Virus record (IMG/VR): IMGVR_UViG_3300038451_000172 | Location: 1 to 20,866 of that record | DNA from: a virus | Strand: one strand, 5' to 3' | DNA: 20,866 nucleotides | Shown: positions 17,980 to 20,866 of the stretch, piece after piece | Position numbering within the stretch: position 1 is the first letter of the stretch | How the letters are laid out: each line of letters begins with the position of its first letter | The notes under the pieces: generated by a model | Databases searched by the model: none | What the model was told of the DNA's origin: nothing | What the model saw: the letters and a program-made list of their open reading frames with translations, nothing else | Program-made: the position numbers and the translations under genes

Positions 17980-18019
17980 CTGGGTCCGGTCAAGTGCCGT
18001 GAAATAAGGTGAAGCCGCT
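17980..18019 (-). repeat. 40-bp direct repeat within array, copy 1
   Basis: Identical to 18261-18300 at 38 of 40 positions. Both cover one six-pentamer segment, its two free bases and the flanking anchor bases. The two mismatches are in the pentamer CTTAT versus ACTAT. Shows that segments can be copied to a distant place in the array. Confidence 0.9.
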
Positions 18020-18123
18020 GCGTTATATCGAGTCCTATCTAGTCCGGTCAAGCCGCTCCGCACAGTAACGTAGAGTTGTGTTTTGTCGGGCCGCTCAGTG
18101 CTGTTTCATCGAGCCGAGTCATG

Positions 18124-18237
18124 TCATGTTTCGCCGCTCTGGCACGTCGCGTGGAATCATGTCATGTTTCGCCGCTCTGGCACGTCGCGTGGAATCATGG
18201 GCTGTTTCGCCGCTCTGGCACGTCGCGTGGAATCATG
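18124..18237 (-). repeat. Three tandem 38-bp array units
   Basis: Three adjacent copies with an exact 38-base period, differing mainly at one pentamer (ATGAC versus AGCCC). They are three near-identical n=6-type units and suggest recent tandem growth of the array. Because 38 is not a multiple of three, the unit is read in all frames, which argues against protein coding. Confidence 0.92.
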
Positions 18238-18260
18238 GGCTGTCGGGTCCTATCTCGCCG

Positions 18261-18300
18261 CTGGGTCCGGTCAAGTGCCGTGAAATAGTGTGAAGCCGCT
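18261..18300 (-). repeat. 40-bp direct repeat within array, copy 2
   Basis: Second copy of the unit at 17980-18019 (38 of 40 identical), separated by seven other array units. Confidence 0.9.
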
Positions 18301-18356
18301 CCGTGTTGCCACATCGGGTAAAGTAGAGTCGGGCCGCGGAGTTTCATGACGCTTCG

Positions 18357-18620
18357 TCACGCCGCTTTGTTGAGTTTCTTCGATGCGAGTTTCTTGTTCG
18401 TCGCGTTTTTCGGGGCTGGCAAAAAGGGCACGTAAGCAGTGCCATACAAGCGGCCAGCAACCCGAGCTGCGTTGATTGCATGGCCGGCACCTTGGAGACT
18501 CTGCCCGCGCATCTTTGCAAGAGCTTTCTCGATTTCCGGCTTATGCCTTCCGGTCAGGAAAGCCTTTCTGTCCGCCTTGATCTGCTCCATCACTTCTGAG
18601 ATTTCCGTGATTACGTTCAT
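18357..18620 (-). CDS. Small hypothetical basic helical protein upstream of the array
   Basis: This 87-residue protein starts at ATG 18620 behind a clear AAAAAGGAG ribosome-binding site. The N-terminal half is helical and charged (VITEISEVMEQIKADRKAF, IEKALAKMRGQ). A GAGHAINAARVAGRLYGTA segment follows, and the C-terminus is Lys/Ala-rich (KKLASKKLNKAA), suggesting nucleic-acid contact. The last Ala-Ala codons supply the first AGCGGC anchor of the array. The gene is the first of the array cassette and sits behind a candidate divergent promoter. No family is recognised; a role with the array RNA or DNA is possible but unproven. Confidence 0.75.
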   Translation of the reverse strand: MNVITEISEVMEQIKADRKAFLTGRHKPEIEKALAKMRGQSLQGAGHAINAARVAGRLYGTAYVPFLPAPKNATNKKLASKKLNKAA

Positions 18621-18637
18621 GTAGTTCTCCTTTTTGA

Positions 18638-18680
18638 TTTATACTTGGCCCGAAAATCTTCCCGTGAGGTCACCCGTGAC
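18638..18680. promoter_or_regulatory. Candidate divergent promoter and operator
   Basis: The short region between the minus-strand array cassette and the plus-strand ORF holds overlapping -10-like hexamers: TATAAA on the minus strand near 18638-18643 and TATACT on the plus strand at 18640-18645. -35 boxes are weak on both sides. A perfect inverted repeat GTCAC-CC-GTGAC lies at 18669-18680, a plausible repressor site. It would place the array cassette and the plus-strand ORF under shared control. Confidence 0.4.
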
Positions 18681-18861
18681 AAAAGCCGTTGTTAGCCCTC
18701 AAAAACTACTTAAGCGCCTGCGCCGATATGCAAAATCTATCGAGCGCCTTGAGCGAAGCATCGACGGAATTACGGAAATCGCCGAGAAATTGGCTGAAGA
18801 TGTTGGCGATGATCTACTTTTCCTCGAAGCTGAAGTGCATGCTAAGCAGCCGAAACATTGA
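18676..18861 (+). CDS. Plus-strand coiled-coil mini-protein
   Basis: This is the only supported plus-strand gene. The start at GTG 18676 has GAGGT five bases upstream; a TTG at 18634 is an alternative. The 61-residue product is a charged amphipathic helix with regular hydrophobic spacing (LLKRLRRYAKSIERLERSID, then ITEIAEKLAEDVGDDLLFLE), as expected of a coiled coil. Random antisense frames rarely show this. It ends 16 bases from the convergent lipoprotein stop. It could be a small regulator or a lysogeny/moron gene, but no family is known. Confidence 0.5.
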   Translation: MTKAVVSPQKLLKRLRRYAKSIERLERSIDGITEIAEKLAEDVGDDLLFLEAEVHAKQPKH

Positions 18862-18877
18862 GGCGTGGTTGGCATAA

Positions 18878-19297
18878 TCACTTCTTCGCTGGCGCAGGCG
18901 GTGCAGGCAGCGGCGTAGGCGGCGGTGGTGGCGGCGGCGTAGGCATCGGCGGTGGCAATGTCAGGATCTGCGGCTTGAACGAAAGCGTCTCCTCATCCCA
19001 CGTGTAGCCTTGCGGCACCTGGCCCTGCAGCCGCGTGGCCATGCCGTTCAACTGGTCCACCTTGGCGGTCAGGTTCTCTTTTTTCTGGATTGCCGCGACT
19101 TCGTCCCTGAGCGCCTTGAACTCCTGCCACTGCTCGACAAACTCCTTCGGCGCAATCTTATTTTCCGCTGGCGCCACCTTCACCGCTTTCAGCGGCGGCG
19201 TCTGATTGCAGCCGACGATCAGTGCCACCAGGCTCACCAGCAACAGCACAATAAAAACTCCGAACACTGCGCGTTCTTTTCTCGAAATGTTGCTCAT
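18878..19297 (-). CDS. Proline-rich lipoprotein, possible outer spanin
   Basis: The ATG at 19297 overlaps the upstream TGA as ATGA and follows AGGAGG. The 139-residue product has a basic start, a hydrophobic core (about 11-28) and a lipobox IVGC with Cys30 as the lipid anchor. A coiled-coil-like middle follows (FVEQWQEFKALRDEVAAIQK). The C-terminus is a run of Pro-rich sequence (TLPPPMPTPPPPPPPTP). Proline-rich lipoproteins with little else are typical of Rz1-like outer spanins, which disrupt the outer membrane at lysis. No endolysin, holin or inner spanin is seen nearby, so it could instead be a superinfection-exclusion lipoprotein. Confidence 0.75.
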   Translation of the reverse strand: MSNISRKERAVFGVFIVLLLVSLVALIVGCNQTPPLKAVKVAPAENKIAPKEFVEQWQEFKALRDEVAAIQKKENLTAKVDQLNGMATRLQGQVPQGYTWDEETLSFKPQILTLPPPMPTPPPPPPPTPLPAPPAPAKK

Positions 19298-19599
19298 GTT
19301 TCTTTTCCTCCTGTTTTTTCTTCCTGCTTGGGAATTGATTCAACCTGGACGCGACCTTCGGGGATTTGTGGTGTCGGCCACAACGCCTCGAAACTTTCGC
19401 TGTAGACGAGAATGAAAAACATGCCGCGCTCGCGGTTGAATGCCGTGCGAAGCGCTTTCGCATCCGGCGGGAAACCTTCGGTCACGATCCAATGAATCTC
19501 CTGGCCGTGAACGAACACCTTGAGTAGCTCCTCCACCGGCACCGCATATAGCTTCACACGGTTGAGGTTCGGCTTTGCTACCACTGCGGGCTCAGTCAT
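19294..19599 (-). CDS. Hypothetical 101-aa protein
   Basis: The start at ATG 19599 forms an ATGA overlap with the replication gene stop, with a GGGGAAAA upstream; the longer frame from 19746 shadows that gene. The product has a compact alpha/beta look: VKLYAVPVEELLKVFVHGQE, then IHWIVTEGFPPDAKALRTAF, then MFFILVYSESF. A charged tail follows (KQEEKTGGKET). It is translationally linked to the replication gene and the lipoprotein. No family is recognised. Confidence 0.7.
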   Translation of the reverse strand: MTEPAVVAKPNLNRVKLYAVPVEELLKVFVHGQEIHWIVTEGFPPDAKALRTAFNRERGMFFILVYSESFEALWPTPQIPEGRVQVESIPKQEEKTGGKET

Positions 19600-20501
19600 T
19601 TCGTTTTCCCCGCGAGGTCTGGATATTTCGCTTCGAGCTCTTTGAGCTCCCTGTGGGTTCGCTCTGCCTGCTCGGGAGTTGGGTTGCGATTTCCTTCTCC
19701 AACCCTGGCATCGGCAAGTACCGGGGAACTCCCGGCCAATTCCCATTTGTCGTAGTTGCCTTCCAGAACTTTCATATAGTTCGTATCATTTACGATAAAC
19801 CAGTCGAACGTTGGCGTCCACGTTGGCCAGCCAATACGACTCGCGTGCTCAACGCTTTGCTCAAAGTCCGCCAGGAACTTTTGCGTTTCTACTTTGTGAT
19901 TCAGAAGACGCTGGCGGCACTTGCTCAGGCGCTGTGGGGATAACTCCCTCACTCCTGGCAGGCTTCCGCGCTTCTGATCGTAGATTGCTAAAAGATCTTC
20001 TGGAGAAACACACACAGCGGCGTCAGCCGCAGGTTTTGACGTATTCCCTACCAAACCTAACCCTACCCCTACCAAACCCAGTGAGGATTGTCCTAGGACA
20101 GCTCCTAGGAGAGTCCTAGGATGTAAAAACTCTATAAGTTGTTGAGTAGGAGGGGTCTTACCGCATACCATTTTTATTCTTTGACTAGGTGGTGGAAGGC
20201 GTCCTTCCTTCTCAATTCCGACCCAATAGCCCCATTCCTTGCCATCTGGCTCATGCCAACGGAAAAGAAGCTTCACCCGCTCGTACTCATCGAGGATGGA
20301 TTTCACAGTGTCAGGGAAGATGTCCGGTCGGTTGAAACTGTACATTCGTGACCAGATCTGAGCTGGTGAACACTCAAAGGACCCGTTGGCAAGCGCCAGC
20401 GTCACGAGAAGTGCATATTCCGCGCGGTAGGCGAACGGCTGCACTTCGCGCAGCTTCTGAGAGGTCGCTATGGAGTCTCCATCCACGATCCGCTTAGGCA
20501 T
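19596..20501 (-). CDS. Phage replication initiation protein (O-like)
   Basis: ATG 20501 is chosen over a TTG at 20522 because it has GCAGGCGA just upstream. The 301-residue product starts MPKRIVDGDSIATSQKL and continues with an EYALLVTLALANGSFEC helix, PAQIWSRMYSFNRPDIF and WGYWVGIEKEGRLPPPS. This layout is typical of the N-terminal winged-helix origin-binding domain of phage replication proteins. A Gly/Leu/Val-rich linker follows (about residues 135-160), encoded by the iteron-like DNA. The C-terminal part has a segment with WTPTFDWFIVNDTNYMKVLE near 235-260, typical of the partner-binding end of these proteins. The gene overlaps the HTH gene stop by eight bases. It probably loads the host helicase. 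Confidence 0.8.
   Translation of the reverse strand: MPKRIVDGDSIATSQKLREVQPFAYRAEYALLVTLALANGSFECSPAQIWSRMYSFNRPDIFPDTVKSILDEYERVKLLFRWHEPDGKEWGYWVGIEKEGRLPPPSQRIKMVCGKTPPTQQLIEFLHPRTLLGAVLGQSSLGLVGVGLGLVGNTSKPAADAAVCVSPEDLLAIYDQKRGSLPGVRELSPQRLSKCRQRLLNHKVETQKFLADFEQSVEHASRIGWPTWTPTFDWFIVNDTNYMKVLEGNYDKWELAGSSPVLADARVGEGNRNPTPEQAERTHRELKELEAKYPDLAGKTK
20046..20141. repeat. Iteron-like cluster: candidate replication origin inside the replication gene
   Basis: Three perfect TCCTAGGA palindromes lie at 20091-20098, 20103-20110 and 20114-20121 (spacing 12 and 11 bp). Beside them a 12-base direct repeat CCCTACCAAACC occurs at 20046-20057 and 20067-20078 with partial copies between. An AT-rich stretch follows (about 20122-20141). 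All fall in the linker-coding part of the replication gene, the same arrangement as oriλ inside gene O. The encoded linker is low complexity, as expected if DNA function drives the sequence. Confidence 0.6.
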
Positions 20502-20817
20502 TCGCCTGCTCTCTTTGGGCAATCACGTCCAGTAAACTCATTTGGCCCTTGGGCGCGGGGTGCATGAACCAGGAATAGACCGTGCCGTCAGTCCTGCGTT
20601 GGGTGCTGTTTAGAATCTCGAAACCTTCCCGGCGCAACTCCAGTATTCTGGTCCCGTACTGTAATGCGATGCCCGCGAGCAAATATGCTGGTACCCAAAA
20701 TCCTTGCCGTTCCAGCAGCAGGACCTTGATCTTTTCGCGCTGGGTCAGGCGCTTCACGCTCTCCTCCTGAAACTCGCTTGTCTCGCCTGCCATTTTTGGC
20801 GCCGATGCTCTTTCCAT
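20494..20817 (-). CDS. Helix-turn-helix accessory protein
   Basis: This 107-residue protein starts at ATG 20817 with a weak GGTGA before it; an internal ATG at 20793 is an alternative. The core (LTQREKIKVLLLERQGFWVP, then LAGIALQYGTRILELRREGF) has the layout of the short HTH_39-like winged helix common in phage replication and early regions: a helix, a variable turn, then a recognition-type helix ending in RREGFEIL. The C-terminus contains a YSWFMHP segment and ends with a basic helix. It directly precedes the replication gene with an eight-base overlap, so a role in early control or replication is likely. Confidence 0.7.
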   Translation of the reverse strand: MERASAPKMAGETSEFQEESVKRLTQREKIKVLLLERQGFWVPAYLLAGIALQYGTRILELRREGFEILNSTQRRTDGTVYSWFMHPAPKGQMSLLDVIAQREQANA

Positions 20818-20866
20818 TTTTCACCGTTCTGATAATCGCGCGTTTGGCAAACGATACTGCAGTACT

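Larger units (their letters stand above)
17905..18366 (-). repeat. Hierarchical pentamer array: AGCGGC anchors with (NNNAY)n segments
   Basis: Read on the minus strand, thirteen six-base anchors (eleven AGCGGC, one CGCGGC at 18333-18338, one AGTGGC at 17976-17981) separate twelve segments of 22, 32, 32, 42, 32, 32, 37, 32, 32, 32, 37 and 22 bases. Each length is 5n+2, with n = 4,6,6,8,6,6,7,6,6,6,7,4. Every segment splits into pentamers plus two free bases; one begins TTCAC ACTAT TTCAC GGCAC. By hand count 72 of 72 pentamers end in C or T and 60 of 72 have A at position 4 (46 AC, 14 AT); position 4 is never T. Both terminal segments are the short n=4 form. The array begins in the last codons of the 87-aa gene and ends eight bases before the AAGGAG of the 259-aa gene. 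It lacks the palindromic repeats of CRISPR, and the phase excludes coding in a single frame. Confidence 0.92.

Noticed and set aside
17881-18063. N-terminal extension of the 259-aa protein through the array to 18063
   Set aside because: It would translate the pentamer array, lacks a ribosome-binding site at the far start, and a good AAGGAG precedes the ATG at 17880.
18076-18293. Three overlapping plus-strand ORFs of about 66-71 aa
   Set aside because: They are open only because the 38-bp tandem unit lacks stops; the same peptide text appears in all three frames.
17905-18366. CRISPR array
   Set aside because: Anchors are only six bases, not palindromic, and the intervening DNA itself has a five-base grammar, so it is not repeat plus unique spacer.

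Overview
This window looks like part of a tailed double-stranded DNA phage or prophage (Caudoviricetes). It contains a small terminase subunit, a large terminase subunit, a portal fused to a MuF-type head protein, a ChaB/XkdF-type prohead protease, an O-like replication protein and many small zinc-binding accessory proteins. Almost every gene is on the minus strand, packed with ATGA/GTGA start-stop overlaps, so the biological order runs from position 20866 down to 1. The host cannot be fixed from the sequence. Moderately high GC and Sec-exported, repetitive tail-fibre-like proteins would fit an Acidobacteriota-like soil bacterium, but this is only a guess.

Layout in transcription order. (1) 20817-19596: an HTH protein, then a replication initiation protein whose middle carries iteron-like palindromes, a plausible lambda-like origin inside the gene. 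(2) 19599-18878: a small unknown protein and a proline-rich lipoprotein that could be an outer spanin. (3) 18861-18621: a lone plus-strand coiled-coil ORF facing a divergent promoter/operator region. (4) 18620-16575: an 87-aa protein; a 462-bp hierarchical repeat array; a 259-aa protein with a RAMP-like glycine loop; a 59-aa zinc ribbon; and a PD-(D/E)XK-like nuclease. (5) 16550-14648: small accessory proteins, including a zinc-ribbon micro-gene split by an in-frame amber codon, an NrdR-like zinc ribbon and a tandem C-x4-C-x10-C-x2-H protein. (6) 14620-12790: TerS and TerL. (7) 12793-3598: four consecutive proteins with Sec signal peptides, among them a 2047-aa fibre-like protein and a beta-helix, spike/depolymerase-like protein. 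(8) 3588-1: a small protein, portal-MuF, two small proteins and the ChaB-protease, which runs off the window. A capsid gene would be expected next but is not in view.

The most striking object is the array at 17905-18366. Read on the transcribed (minus) strand it obeys a strict grammar: a six-base anchor AGCGGC, then n pentamers of form NNNAY, then two free bases, then the next anchor. There are 13 anchors and 12 segments with n = 4,6,6,8,6,6,7,6,6,6,7,4. By hand count all 72 pentamers end in a pyrimidine and 60 of 72 have A at position 4. The array exactly fills the gap between the 87-aa gene and the ribosome-binding site of the 259-aa RAMP-like gene. A periodic RNA (or DNA) with three variable and two fixed bases per five-base step, next to a possible Cas7-like protein, a zinc ribbon and a nuclease, could be an undescribed nucleoprotein or guide-RNA-like system. 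The grammar is directly visible; the function is inference.
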